Origin: CALBPI01 sp039027435
GTDB taxonomy: Bacteria > Pseudomonadota > Gammaproteobacteria > Steroidobacterales > Woeseiaceae
NCBI GenBank assembly: GCA_039027435.1
Contig: JBCCKF010000009.1
Location: forward strand, 96,727-160,726
DNA: 64,000 bases
Reading direction: 5' to 3'
This document shows positions 8,778 to 16,545 of this stretch, in pieces. Both the position numbers and the translations under genes were made by a program. The stretch's first letter is position 1. Every line of letters starts with the position of its first letter. Below the pieces are notes generated by a model, which saw only the letters and a program-made list of their open reading frames with translations, was not told where the DNA came from and did not search any database.

Positions 8778-9422
8778 TCAGAATCGGTAGGCGCCTGCCT
8801 TCATAACACCCGAGATTACGCGCATCGCAGCTTTCACGGGTGGGGGCAAGTCCGCAGCGCCGGCATCGCGCGCATCGCGACCGTGTTCAGCTTCTTCGGC
8901 TCGCATCGTGCCGAGAATATCCCGACTACGCTGGTCACGAGCGGGCAGCCTGCGAAGATGGTCATTCAGGTGTTCAACAACCTGTTTTTCGGTCTCGTCA
9001 ATGAAGCCCAGCCCCCATTTGTCGCCGGCAATGCCGCTAAGCGCGCCCATAACGTACGCGCCGGCGTACCATGCCGGGTTGAGCAAGCTAGGCCTTGAGT
9101 CCAGTTCGTTCAATCGGTTGCGACACCACGCCAGATGGTCGAATTCCTCTTCGGCCGCATGATGCAATTGCTCAAGGACGGCCGGGTCGCGTGCAACCAG
9201 CGCATGACCCTGGTAGAGACCCTGCGCGGCGACCTCTCCCGCATCGTTAATCCGCATCAGACTCGCGGCCAGTTTGCGTTCCTGATCGTTGAGGTTCGAC
9301 TCGTCGGTAGCGTCAGCAGGAGATGGGCGCGACGGTTCGGGAGCAGCGCTCGCGAGGGTTCGCAGGGCGTTGTCAGCGCCTGCGATCAGGCGGTCAAAAA
9401 GTGTGTTCGGTGCGCTGCGCAT
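8778..9422 (-). CDS. coq7: 3-demethoxyubiquinol 3-hydroxylase Coq7
   Basis: 214 residues from the ATG at 9420-9422, preceded by AGGA. Coq7 is a membrane-bound diiron enzyme for the penultimate hydroxylation in ubiquinone synthesis and replaces UbiF in many proteobacteria. The iron ligands appear in INDAGEVAAQGLYQGH, AAEEEFDHLAWC, and the C-terminal EEAEHGRDA. A variable Pro/Ala-rich segment precedes the catalytic domain. The open frame extends to 9467, but residues before MRSAPNTLFDRLI are not family-like. Divergent from the DUF481 gene. Confidence 0.93.
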   Translation of the reverse strand: MRSAPNTLFDRLIAGADNALRTLASAAPEPSRPSPADATDESNLNDQERKLAASLMRINDAGEVAAQGLYQGHALVARDPAVLEQLHHAAEEEFDHLAWCRNRLNELDSRPSLLNPAWYAGAYVMGALSGIAGDKWGLGFIDETEKQVVEHLNDHLRRLPARDQRSRDILGTMRAEEAEHGRDARDAGAADLPPPVKAAMRVISGVMKAGAYRF

Positions 9423-9542
9423 CTGTCCTGCGTTCCTCAAAAATGAATACCCATATGGTAGCAGCAAGAGGCGTGGATTTCGCTTGGCGCGCCTTTATTG
9501 TCCTGCCATACTCGCGCGCTTACAAAAATAGGGGTACATCCA

Positions 9543-10241
9543 ATGCGCCGTTCACTTTTGTCTATATTTATAGGGTCGGTATTGCTTGGCGGGACAGCCA
9601 ACGCCGAGTTCTCAGGGAAAGTCTCATTCGGATATCTCGGGACAAGCGGTAACGCGGAGAGCACGAGTGTGAATGCCGGTTCATCGCTGAACTGGGCATA
9701 TACAAAATGGGACCATACGCTCGACCTACAGGCGTTGGGTGCGCAGGACGATGTAGACACCACCGCCGAGGCTTACATTGCCCAATGGAAGAGTGACTAC
9801 GCGATCAACGAGCGCAGTTATCTTTTCGGTCTGGCGCGTTATGAGAAAGACAAGTTCTCCGGCTACGACCAACAGCTAACCCAGGCAGTAGGTTATGGTC
9901 GAAATCTGATCGATACGGAGTCCACCACCTGGGACATGGAGCTCGGTGCCGGTGCGCGCCAGTCTGATCTTCGTGACGAAACCACTGAGAGCGAGACGAT
10001 CGTTCGGTTTGGCACCGACTACGCCTATCGCTTCACCGAGACCAATGAGTTCACGGCGAACTTCTCGGTCGAATCAGGCGAGGCCAACACACTCGCCCAA
10101 ACGACGCTGGCGATAAAGGCAAGGCTCGTCGGCGATTTAGCGTTAGTGGCCTCATATCGCGTCAGGTACAACTCAGATGTACCGGTCGGCAACGAAGAAA
10201 CCGATACATTCACTGCAATATCCCTCGAATATGCTTTCTAG
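9543..10241 (+). CDS. DUF481 (YdiY-like) outer-membrane beta-barrel protein
   Basis: 232 residues from ATG 9543. A signal peptide (residues 1-20, cleavage after GTANA) precedes an all-beta sequence of alternating strands such as FSGKVSFGYLGTSGNAEST and a C-terminal ITAISLEYAF-like end with a terminal Phe, the usual outer-membrane assembly signal. DUF481 proteins (YdiY of E. coli is acid-induced) are putative salt- or acid-stress barrels with no defined substrate. It stands alone between coq7 and rplM. Confidence 0.85.
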   Translation: MRRSLLSIFIGSVLLGGTANAEFSGKVSFGYLGTSGNAESTSVNAGSSLNWAYTKWDHTLDLQALGAQDDVDTTAEAYIAQWKSDYAINERSYLFGLARYEKDKFSGYDQQLTQAVGYGRNLIDTESTTWDMELGAGARQSDLRDETTESETIVRFGTDYAYRFTETNEFTANFSVESGEANTLAQTTLAIKARLVGDLALVASYRVRYNSDVPVGNEETDTFTAISLEYAF

Positions 10242-10245
10242 GGTC

Positions 10246-10275
10246 TTGCCAACCGGGTTCGCGCTCGCGTAATAT
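10246..10275 (+). promoter_or_regulatory. Probable sigma70 promoter of rplM-rpsI
   Basis: TTGCCA at 10246-10251 and TAATAT at 10270-10275, separated by 18 bases, lie about 80 bases ahead of the rplM start. This is the only good promoter-like match in the intergenic gap; it leaves an untranslated leader of roughly 70 bases. Confidence 0.6.
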
Positions 10276-10354
10276 TGCCGGCTCTCTGCGCCGAATGGTG
10301 CCGAATTCGAGCGCCGGACGACATTCAGTCCGCCTGCTCAACCGAGTAAAAACC

Positions 10355-10789
10355 ATGAAAACATTTGCTGCAAAACCTGCCGAAGTGCGGCGGGACTGGT
10401 ATTTGGTCGATGCTGCCGACAAAACGCTGGGTCGTTTGGCGACGGAAATCGCCCTGCGCCTGCGTGGTAAGCACAAGCCTGTGTACACGCCCAACGTCGA
10501 TACCGGCGATTACATCATCGTTATCAACGCTGAGAAGGTCCGTGTGACCGGTAACAAGCGCACCGACAAGATGTATCACCACCATACCGGCTACATCGGC
10601 AGTCTCAAGAGCATGAGCTTCGAGAAATTGATCGATCACGCACCCGAGCGTGCGATCCAGTTCGCTGTAAAAGGCATGCTGCCGAAGAACAGCCTCGGCC
10701 GTCAGATGATCAAGAAGCTGCGGGTTTACGCCGGCGGCGAACATGACCATCAGGCTCAACAACCCATTCCTCTGGAGATCTCGGCTTAA
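10355..10789 (+). CDS. rplM: 50S ribosomal protein L13
   Basis: 144 residues from ATG 10355; an in-frame upstream start at 10295 adds residues not found in L13. Recognised by MKTFAAKPAEVRRDWYLVDA, LGRLATEIALRLRGKHK and the GMLPKNSLGRQMIKKLRVY motif. L13 is an early-assembling 50S protein that binds 23S rRNA. It is followed after 38 bases by rpsI, the standard bacterial rplM-rpsI operon. Confidence 0.98.
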   Translation: MKTFAAKPAEVRRDWYLVDAADKTLGRLATEIALRLRGKHKPVYTPNVDTGDYIIVINAEKVRVTGNKRTDKMYHHHTGYIGSLKSMSFEKLIDHAPERAIQFAVKGMLPKNSLGRQMIKKLRVYAGGEHDHQAQQPIPLEISA

Positions 10790-10827
10790 GGTCGGGTACC
10801 CGGAACATCAGATAGAACGGAACTTCT

Positions 10828-11220
10828 ATGAGCGATACCGCTTTTTACGGCACCGGCCGACGCAAGACTTCAACGGCGCGAGTGTATGTACGCCCGGGTA
10901 ACGGTGACATCACCGTAAACCGCAAGCCGCTAGATCAGTTCTTTGGTCGTGAAACCGCCCGAATGATCGTCCGTCAACCGCTTGAGTTGATCGGCCGTAA
11001 AGACGATTTCGATGTGACAGTGACTGTCACCGGCGGTGGCACAACCGGCCAGGCGGGTGCGATTCGTCACGGCTTGACCCGTGCGCTGATGGAGTACGAC
11101 GAGAGTCTGAGACCAGAGCTGCGTAAAGCCGGCTTTGTCACCCGCGATGCGCGCGAGGTAGAGCGTAAGAAAGTCGGCCTGCGCAAAGCGCGTCGCGCAA
11201 CTCAGTTCTCGAAGCGCTAA
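10828..11220 (+). CDS. rpsI: 30S ribosomal protein S9
   Basis: 130 residues, the standard length. FYGTGRRKTSTARVYVRPG at the N-terminus and the basic C-terminus ending in QFSKR, which reaches the ribosomal P site tRNA, identify S9. GGTTGQAGAIRHGLTRAL is the other conserved block. Second gene of the rplM operon; a tRNA gene follows 64 bases later without an obvious terminator between. Confidence 0.98.
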   Translation: MSDTAFYGTGRRKTSTARVYVRPGNGDITVNRKPLDQFFGRETARMIVRQPLELIGRKDDFDVTVTVTGGGTTGQAGAIRHGLTRALMEYDESLRPELRKAGFVTRDAREVERKKVGLRKARRATQFSKR

Positions 11221-11284
11221 GTCGCCACTCAACACGCGAGGACTTGCGGGGCGGGTATTGCGTCGCGCGGTCGCCGGCGCGTTT

Positions 11285-11358
11285 TGGGGGATCGTCTAGT
11301 GGTAGGACTGCGGACTCTGACTCCGCCAACGGGGGTTCGAATCCCTCTCCCCCAGCCA
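11285..11358 (+). tRNA. tRNA-Gln (anticodon CUG)
   Basis: A 74-base cloverleaf with encoded CCA: acceptor TGGGGGA/TCCCCCA, D-arm GTCT..GGAC, anticodon stem GCGGA/TCCGC around loop CTCTGAC (anticodon CTG), and T-arm GGGGG-TTCGAAT-CCCTC. The U1-A72 first pair and G73 discriminator are identity elements of glutaminyl tRNAs. It decodes CAG. It sits right behind rpsI and ahead of a terminator, so it may be read from the ribosomal protein promoter. gatCAB in this window concerns a different, mischarged tRNA set. Confidence 0.95.
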
Positions 11359-11362
11359 AACG

Positions 11363-11393
11363 AAAAAAGCAGCCATCGAGGCTGCTTTTTTTT
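11363..11393. terminator. Intrinsic terminator behind tRNA-Gln, likely bidirectional
   Basis: Stem GCAGCC/GGCTGC with a 5-base loop, flanked by six A on the left and eight T on the right. It ends the plus-strand tRNA/ribosomal transcript and, read in reverse, the rpiA transcript. Confidence 0.92.
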
Positions 11394-11412
11394 GATCAAA
11401 TGTCTGTTGTGA

Positions 11413-12075
11413 TCACACTTGCATATGGCGCACGCCATCCCGTCCGCCCAACAGCAACACATCAGCTCCTCTGTGCGCAAAGATGCCGACGGTAACCACT
11501 CCTGGGATCTGGTTGAGTCGCGCTTCCATTTCTTTTGGGTTGACGATCGACAAATTGTGCACATCAATGATTTCGTTCCCATTGTCTGTGACAAACCCTT
11601 CGCGCAGGAACGGCTGTCCTCGCATCTTGATGATTTGCCTGCTCACGTAGGAACGAGCCATTGGGATTACCTCGATAGGGAGCGGGAAAGATCCCAGCAT
11701 TCCTACGAGTTTGCTTTCATCGGCGATACACACGAATCGGCGAGCGGCCGCAGCGAGAATCTTCTCCCGAGTAAGCGCGCCGCCACCGCCCTTGAGTAGC
11801 GAAAGGTGCTTCGTGACTTCATCTGCACCATCAATGTAGAGATCCAGTGAGCCTACGTCATTGAGCGGCATAACCTCGAACCCAACAGATTCAAGTAGCG
11901 CGGTGGTCGAATCCGAACTGGAAACGACCGCGCTAATTCGGTCCTTATACTGCGGAAGCAACGGGATCAACTCGTTAACGGTTGAGCCGGTACCGACTCC
12001 AAGGCCGTCCACTCCGTTCTCCAGGAAGGTCAGCGCCTCAACAGCAGCCTTTTTCTTGTGGTCTGTAGAGTCCAT
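11413..12075 (-). CDS. rpiA: Ribose-5-phosphate isomerase A
   Basis: 220 residues, full family length. It interconverts ribose 5-phosphate and ribulose 5-phosphate. Signatures: GLGVGTGSTVNELIPLL (phosphate-binding), LYIDGADEV and LLKGGGGALTREKILA with the catalytic Glu and Lys. Single gene between a terminator and the H1-like gene. Confidence 0.97.
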   Translation of the reverse strand: MDSTDHKKKAAVEALTFLENGVDGLGVGTGSTVNELIPLLPQYKDRISAVVSSSDSTTALLESVGFEVMPLNDVGSLDLYIDGADEVTKHLSLLKGGGGALTREKILAAAARRFVCIADESKLVGMLGSFPLPIEVIPMARSYVSRQIIKMRGQPFLREGFVTDNGNEIIDVHNLSIVNPKEMEARLNQIPGVVTVGIFAHRGADVLLLGGRDGVRHMQV

Positions 12076-12165
12076 ATCTGGTGATCATCGCACGTGAAAG
12101 AGAAATATACCAACGGAGTCAATAGCTTGTGGCTGGTTCCGTCACGGTTTTGTGAATATGGGGGC

Positions 12166-12193
12166 AAAAAAGTGCCCGCCGAAGGGCGGGCAC
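12166..12193 (-). terminator. Intrinsic terminator of the H1-like gene
   Basis: On the minus strand GTGCCCGCC, a 4-base loop and GGCGGGCAC are followed by six T. It lies 57 bases beyond the stop codon of the lysine-rich gene and ahead of rpiA. Confidence 0.9.
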
Positions 12194-12249
12194 CTATATC
12201 GAGGCGTTGAGTCCGGGTTCTAGCCATGGCCGGACGAAGCCTCTAGCCG

Positions 12250-12726
12250 TTAGCGCTTCTTGGTGGCGCGCTTACGGGTCGCTTTTTTCTTAGCGACTTT
12301 TTTCTTGGCTACCTTCTTCTTGGCGACCTTTTTCTTCGCTACTTTTTTCTTAGCTACCTTTTTCTTGGCAACTTTTTTCTTAGCGGTTTTTTTCTTCGCC
12401 GTTTTCTTCTTAGCTACCTTTTTCTTAGCAACTTTTTTCTTGGCGGTTTTTTTCTTCGCCGTTTTCTTCTTAGCTACCTTTTTCTTAGCAACCTTTTTCT
12501 TGGCAGTTTTCTTCTTCGCTACTTTTTTCTTAGCTACCTTTTTCTTGGCAGCTTTCTTCTTCGCTACTTTCTTCTTCGCTACTTTCTTCTTCGCAACTTT
12601 CTTGCGAGTAGTTTTCTTAGCGACTTTTTTCTTGGCAGCTACTTTGCGTTTGGCGGTGACCTTACGCTTAGTAGTGGCCTTCTTACGAGTCGAAGCTTTT
12701 TTCTTCGACGTCTTCTTGGTAGCCAT
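12250..12726 (-). CDS. Lysine/alanine-repeat histone H1-like DNA-binding protein
   Basis: 158 residues from the ATG at 12724-12726 with GGAGAAG upstream. The sequence is built almost only of Lys, Ala, Val, Thr and Arg with no acidic residue. After a 43-residue basic head come 21 consecutive five-residue units of the form (V/T/A)AKKK (residues 44-148), then ATRKRATKKR. This is the composition of eukaryotic H1 tails and of bacterial AlgP/HctB-like proteins, which bind DNA and compact the nucleoid. Upstream, a TATATACT-like -10 lies near 12758-12769. The 267 bases 12727-12993 otherwise show nothing I can identify. It has its own terminator, so it is monocistronic. Exact role is inference. Confidence 0.88.
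   Translation of the reverse strand: MATKKTSKKKASTRKKATTKRKVTAKRKVAAKKKVAKKTTRKKVAKKKVAKKKVAKKKAAKKKVAKKKVAKKKTAKKKVAKKKVAKKKTAKKKTAKKKVAKKKVAKKKTAKKKTAKKKVAKKKVAKKKVAKKKVAKKKVAKKKVAKKKATRKRATKKR
12283..12597 (-). repeat. 15-base tandem coding repeat, 21 units
   Basis: The region encodes 21 pentapeptide units of the H1-like protein. Unit length is 15 bases, so gains or losses of units keep the frame. A higher-order 60-base period is visible: 12361-12420 and 12421-12480 differ at only two positions, a sign of a recent tandem duplication. Confidence 0.93.
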
Positions 12727-12993
12727 AATGACTTCTCCGTGTGGGTACCCGGGGCCGAGTATATACATAAGATCGTAAAATTCCAGCGACGGCGTTTAAG
12801 GTGTGCAATGCGTTTTGCACTACGTTTATAGGGGCTCCCGTTACGCGTTGCGCTTTGCATTCTCGCTGCAGGTTTCGGGGCGCACTAGCGTTAGTCTGGC
12901 AGTGCGTTGTGATGACTTGCGACTTCGTTGGTAACCCGCTCACTGCAAACTCAGACTGACGCGGATACTTGTACTGCGTGCTGCAGTGCGTAA

Positions 12994-13695
12994 TCAACGA
13001 TTCCCCTTTAAACGTAAGGGTTTCAGCGCATTTCGTTTTCTCGCGATCTTGCTGCGTGAATGGAATATTTGCGATGGTGTGACAACAAAATCCATTGCTT
13101 CGTCCCACGCTTGTACTTCTATACGGCTGCATCGTTGTTGCTCGAACGCGAGACCGATACAAACCACGTCACACAGTTTTCTTAAGCGTGCGATCTCTCG
13201 ATCGTAGTAACCACCGCCCATTCCTGTTCGATGACAGTGCGCATCAAATGCGCTTAAGGGAACGATCAAAAGATCAATGCGCTTCAGGTGTGTTCGACAC
13301 CCAAGTGCTTGCCGAATTCTCGGCTCGCGGATTCGGTAGCGATTGCGACGGAAGAAATGACGAGGTGCGACTTCAGTCCAATACATGGACCCACCATTCG
13401 CGACTCGAGGTGCGAATGTTTCTAGCCCCAGTGCGCACAGCAATGAGGTCAAGCGGTCTGTCGAGACTTCTAGTGGACCCGACAAGTAAACGGCGACACG
13501 CGAGGCATCTGCGTGCTTGATCAGCTGAAGGACGCGTCTAAAGATGCGCTCGCTTTGGTAATGTCGTTCTGGAGGCGAGAGTCGCTTTCTCGCCCGAATG
13601 CCCAAGGATCGCGCTTCGTGCGGAAGCAGATTGGCTTGGGGCTCCAGTGGGGGGGCAGAAGGCTGAATAAGTGTACTTCCCGCTTGCGCCGTCAA
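12994..13695 (-). CDS. fau: 5-formyltetrahydrofolate cyclo-ligase
   Basis: 233 residues from TTG 13695. It converts 5-formyl-THF to methenyl-THF using ATP. The family signatures are RARKRLSPPER near the N-terminus, LLIVPLSAFDAHCHRTGMGGGYYDR (quoted partly: GMGGGYYDR binds substrate) and FVVTPSQIF. The start is uncertain: no ATG exists in frame, and the first ~25 residues are encoded in the same bases as the 3' arm of the 6S RNA candidate; a TTG at 13605 is an alternative but would cut conserved residues. Gene order zapA-6S-fau is conserved in gammaproteobacteria. Confidence 0.87.
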   Translation of the reverse strand: MTAQAGSTLIQPSAPPLEPQANLLPHEARSLGIRARKRLSPPERHYQSERIFRRVLQLIKHADASRVAVYLSGPLEVSTDRLTSLLCALGLETFAPRVANGGSMYWTEVAPRHFFRRNRYRIREPRIRQALGCRTHLKRIDLLIVPLSAFDAHCHRTGMGGGYYDREIARLRKLCDVVCIGLAFEQQRCSRIEVQAWDEAMDFVVTPSQIFHSRSKIARKRNALKPLRLKGNR

Positions 13696-13799
13696 CGACC
13701 ATCACTCTCGAACCTGAGAGTAAGGTGGGGCCAACCACGATAGAACAGGCTTTCCGGCATCGCCGGTAATGCGCAAATCCACCTGCAGGCACAGCCCCG
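13633..13799 (-). ncRNA. ssrS: Probable 6S RNA (SsrS)
   Basis: The minus strand between zapA and fau can fold as one long interrupted hairpin of about 167 bases. The ends pair (GGGGCU with AGCCCC, then GUG with CAC, GCAGG with UCUGC), an inner stem UUGCGC/GCGCAA flanks an asymmetric central bubble, and the terminal arm ACCUUACUCUC/GAGAGUGAUGGU closes it. A -10-like TATTTT lies at 13804-13809. 6S RNA mimics an open promoter and sequesters sigma70 RNA polymerase in stationary phase. Shape and zapA-ssrS-fau synteny are the evidence; the sequence itself is poorly conserved and the ends are approximate. Confidence 0.68.
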
Positions 13800-13922
13800 A
13801 GGTAAAATAATTAGGGTCGAGAGGTTTCCAGGCCATCGTCGAACGCGGCAGGAAGCACAAACAAGATTGTTACACGTGATCGTCCGTCGGCGCCAGCGTC
13901 TTAATGGCTGTTGTGCGTCAAA

Positions 13923-14237
13923 TCACAAATCCAACTGGCGCGCCGATCCCAACACAGCGTCCGCGCGCTCGTTCAGAGCCTTTAACCGCGTTGAGAAATT
14001 GGTCTTCAGGTCAGTCTCGTGGCCTTGAGACTTCAACAGGTCGTTTGCCATATTGAGTGCAGCCATCACCGCAATGCGGTCGAGGCCGACCACTTTGCCG
14101 CTATCGCGAATTTCGCGCATCTGTTTGTTGAGAAGTTCTGCAGCGTCCAATAGAGCTGTGCGTTCGTTGACCGGGCATGACACCTGATATTCCTTTTCCA
14201 GGATACGAACGGTGACGTGTGCATAAACGTCAGACAT
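13923..14237 (-). CDS. zapA: Cell division protein ZapA
   Basis: 104 residues, standard length. ZapA binds and bundles FtsZ at the division ring. Recognised by VTVRILEKEYQVSCPVNER in the N-terminal FtsZ-binding part and by the DRIAVMAALNMANDLL segment leading into the coiled-coil. Preceded by the ZapB-like gene with a 2-base gap and followed by the 6S RNA candidate. Confidence 0.94.
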   Translation of the reverse strand: MSDVYAHVTVRILEKEYQVSCPVNERTALLDAAELLNKQMREIRDSGKVVGLDRIAVMAALNMANDLLKSQGHETDLKTNFSTRLKALNERADAVLGSARQLDL

Positions 14238-14239
14238 GG

Positions 14240-14539
14240 TCAGCTGCCGTTCTCCATCGCCTTAAGTCGGCCGATCATGGCCTCCACCTTGCTTCGCACC
14301 AGTTCATTTTTTTGCAATAGCGACGCACGTTCATTCATTAACGTTTCCTGTCGCTCACGCAGTGACCGGTTCTCTTCGCGCAACTGGTCGCATACCCGCA
14401 CGATGTCGTCCATGCGCGATTCGAGGCGTTGCAACGCCTGATCAAACTGGTTGTGGGATGCGTCAGTCACCCCGCGAATATAGTGACCGTCGGGAAAACG
14501 GTCAATGTATGAGTGCTGTCGCAGGCCTGAAGTGGCCAC
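14240..14539 (-). CDS. ZapB-like coiled-coil protein (TIGR02449 type)
   Basis: Up to 99 residues from GTG 14539; a GTG at 14470 gives 76 residues and fits the usual size better, but neither has a good ribosome-binding site. The C-terminal 65 residues are a continuous coiled coil (VCDQLREENRSLRERQETL), ending KVEAMIGRLKAME, as in the short family always found ahead of zapA in Pseudomonas and Xanthomonas relatives. A division-related role alongside ZapA is inferred from this linkage. Confidence 0.82.
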   Translation of the reverse strand: MATSGLRQHSYIDRFPDGHYIRGVTDASHNQFDQALQRLESRMDDIVRVCDQLREENRSLRERQETLMNERASLLQKNELVRSKVEAMIGRLKAMENGS

Positions 14540-14601
14540 AACCCATGAGCTTGACTACGCTTTTGTTATGATTCCACACTGATTTTTGGGGAGATCCGAC
14601 C

Positions 14602-15192
14602 ATGTCGATTGGCGACGACGCCTATCTCACGATTGAACGTTTGCTCGGTAGTTGCGGCGTAGAGGTGTCCGCTTCCGAAGCTGACGGGCGGCTGTTGAGC
14701 CTTGCCGCCATGCTTGGCAATGAGGCAATTGGCGTTTGGGTTCAGCAGCTGTTTGCACAAGCGGATGGCGGTGAGGACGGCGCGAGACAAGCGCTTGTCG
14801 AGTTCGCTGCGCAACGAATCGCGATTCTGGAGGCTGGGGAGGGTCTGCCCGATCTTTGCCTCCCAGACGACGAAGACGACATAAGGGACCGTGTCGGCAG
14901 TCTGGCGCTTTGGGCGACCGGGTACTTGAATGGGCTTGGTGAAGGGGCGGCGTTGCGAGGTTCCCCCGCGAGAGAGATTCTCGAGACGGAGCCACTTGTG
15001 GAGTTACTGGGTGATCTTGCTGAGATCTCCAAGGCTGCAATTGACGAGGACGACCTCGGCGAGGCGGAGGACGCGCATGAGGCTGATTACGCCGAGCTTG
15101 TCGAGTTTCTCAGAGTAGCGGCGCAGCTCTCATACGAGACGCTGACGTCGATCCGGGCAATCACCGATGGCGGTGAGGCGAAGGTCCACTAG
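14602..15192 (+). CDS. ygfB: UPF0149 protein YgfB
   Basis: 196 residues, acidic and helical, with the UPF0149 core SASEADGRLLSLAAML near residue 25 and LWATGYLNGLG near residue 107. YgfB sits ahead of pepP-ubiH throughout the gammaproteobacteria and is divergent from zapA, exactly as here. In Pseudomonas aeruginosa YgfB is reported to influence beta-lactam resistance through ampDh3; that role is not evident from sequence. AGG/GGGGAG lies just ahead of the ATG at 14602. Confidence 0.92.
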   Translation: MSIGDDAYLTIERLLGSCGVEVSASEADGRLLSLAAMLGNEAIGVWVQQLFAQADGGEDGARQALVEFAAQRIAILEAGEGLPDLCLPDDEDDIRDRVGSLALWATGYLNGLGEGAALRGSPAREILETEPLVELLGDLAEISKAAIDEDDLGEAEDAHEADYAELVEFLRVAAQLSYETLTSIRAITDGGEAKVH

Positions 15193-15193
15193 C

Positions 15194-16543
15194 GTGGTGC
15201 GTGTGCCGAAAGCGCCCAAGCAAGCGCTGGGAGAGTATCAGCGACGTCGGCGCCAGCTGATGCGCATCATGGGCAATGACAGTATTGCGATTCTGCCAGC
15301 GGCCCCAGTGCGTCCGCGCTCGCGCGACGTTAACCACGAGTATCGGCAGGATTCCGACTTCTACTACCTCACGGGATTCCACGAACCGGAAGCGGTTGCC
15401 GTTCTGGTGCCCGGACGCCCGGCGGGCGAGTTCATTCTTTTCTGCCGAGAGACTGATCCGGAAGATGCGCTATGGCATGGGGAGCGCGCAGGTCCTGAGG
15501 GCGTAGTGACAGATTTTCGGGCGGACGACGCATTTCCCATTGCGGATATCGACGACATTCTCCCGGGACTCATGGAAAACGCGACCCGCGTGTACTACAC
15601 GATGGGACGTTACGCAGATTTTGACGTTCACGTGACCGATTGGATCCGACTACTGCGCGGGCGAAACATCAAAGGGGTCGATGCGCCGTACGAATTTGTC
15701 GCGCTCGATCATTTCCTGCACGACATGCGTTTATTCAAATCGAAGTCCGAGGTCTCACGTCTCCGGCGTGCGGCGAAGATCGCCGTGAGCGCGCATTTGC
15801 GGGCTATGCGTGCGGTTCGCCCCGGCATGACCGAGTTCGAACTCGAAGCGGAATACCTTCACGAATTCCGTCGCTTTGACAGTCAGCCCTCTTACCCGCC
15901 CATTGTGGGTGGCGGTGTCAATGGTTGCGTGTTGCATTACACGAGTAACAGCAGCGTTTTGTGCGATGGGGACCTTGTTCTCGTCGATGCGGGTTGCGAG
16001 GCGCAGATGTACGCTTCCGATATCACCCGCACGTATCCGGTTAATGGTCGGTTCACTCCCGAGCAACGTGCGATTTATGACGTTGTGCTCGCTGCGCAAG
16101 ACGCTGCCATCTCGGCCGCTACGGCGGGCAACCACTGGAATTCCCCACATGAGGCCGCGGTTAAGGCCATCACTCTGGGGTTGCGCAAGCTTGGGTTGTT
16201 GTCAGGCAATTTGCGTAGGCTGTTGAAAGACGAGGCGTACCGGGCGTACTTCATGCATCGCACTGGGCACTGGCTCGGCATCGATGTTCACGATGTCGGC
16301 GACTACAAGGTCGATGACCAATGGCGCTTGCTGGAGCCTGGCATGGTGATGACGGTCGAACCCGGTATCTACATCGCCCCCGATGCCGACGTGCCTTCGA
16401 AGTGGCGCGGCATTGGTGTGCGGATCGAGGACGACGTCCTGATCACCCGGGATGCGCCTGAATTGCTGACGCGAGGTCTGCCGCGAACGGCAGCTGAGGT
16501 CGAAGCATGGATGGCAGGCAACAACGTCGAGGTTGCCGCTTAA
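15194..16543 (+). CDS. pepP: Xaa-Pro aminopeptidase PepP
   Basis: 449 residues from GTG 15194, 2 bases behind the ygfB stop and with AAGG upstream; an ATG at 15167 inside ygfB would add 9 residues. PepP removes N-terminal residues before proline. The aminopeptidase-P N-domain (EYRQDSDFYYLTGF-type block) is followed by a pita-bread metallopeptidase domain with the manganese ligands in VLVDAGCEAQMYASDITRT (Asp, Asp), HRTGHWLGIDVHDVGDY (His) and MTVEPGIYIAPDA / GVRIEDDVLI (Glu, Glu). Confidence 0.95.
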   Translation: MVRVPKAPKQALGEYQRRRRQLMRIMGNDSIAILPAAPVRPRSRDVNHEYRQDSDFYYLTGFHEPEAVAVLVPGRPAGEFILFCRETDPEDALWHGERAGPEGVVTDFRADDAFPIADIDDILPGLMENATRVYYTMGRYADFDVHVTDWIRLLRGRNIKGVDAPYEFVALDHFLHDMRLFKSKSEVSRLRRAAKIAVSAHLRAMRAVRPGMTEFELEAEYLHEFRRFDSQPSYPPIVGGGVNGCVLHYTSNSSVLCDGDLVLVDAGCEAQMYASDITRTYPVNGRFTPEQRAIYDVVLAAQDAAISAATAGNHWNSPHEAAVKAITLGLRKLGLLSGNLRRLLKDEAYRAYFMHRTGHWLGIDVHDVGDYKVDDQWRLLEPGMVMTVEPGIYIAPDADVPSKWRGIGVRIEDDVLITRDAPELLTRGLPRTAAEVEAWMAGNNVEVAA

Positions 16544-16545
16544 TC

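Noticed and set aside
12283..12597. Regular repeats resembling a CRISPR array
   Set aside because: Units are 15 bases, have no unique spacers and encode a protein.
12260..12778. 172-residue plus-strand frame rich in Leu, Ala, Phe
   Set aside because: Mirror image of the lysine-repeat gene; the repeat keeps the opposite frame open. The minus frame has a ribosome site and a terminator.
12727..12993. Possible small RNA in the gap between fau and the H1-like gene
   Set aside because: Several GCA/TGC-rich short inverted repeats occur, but no stable hairpin with U-tract and no recognisable family.
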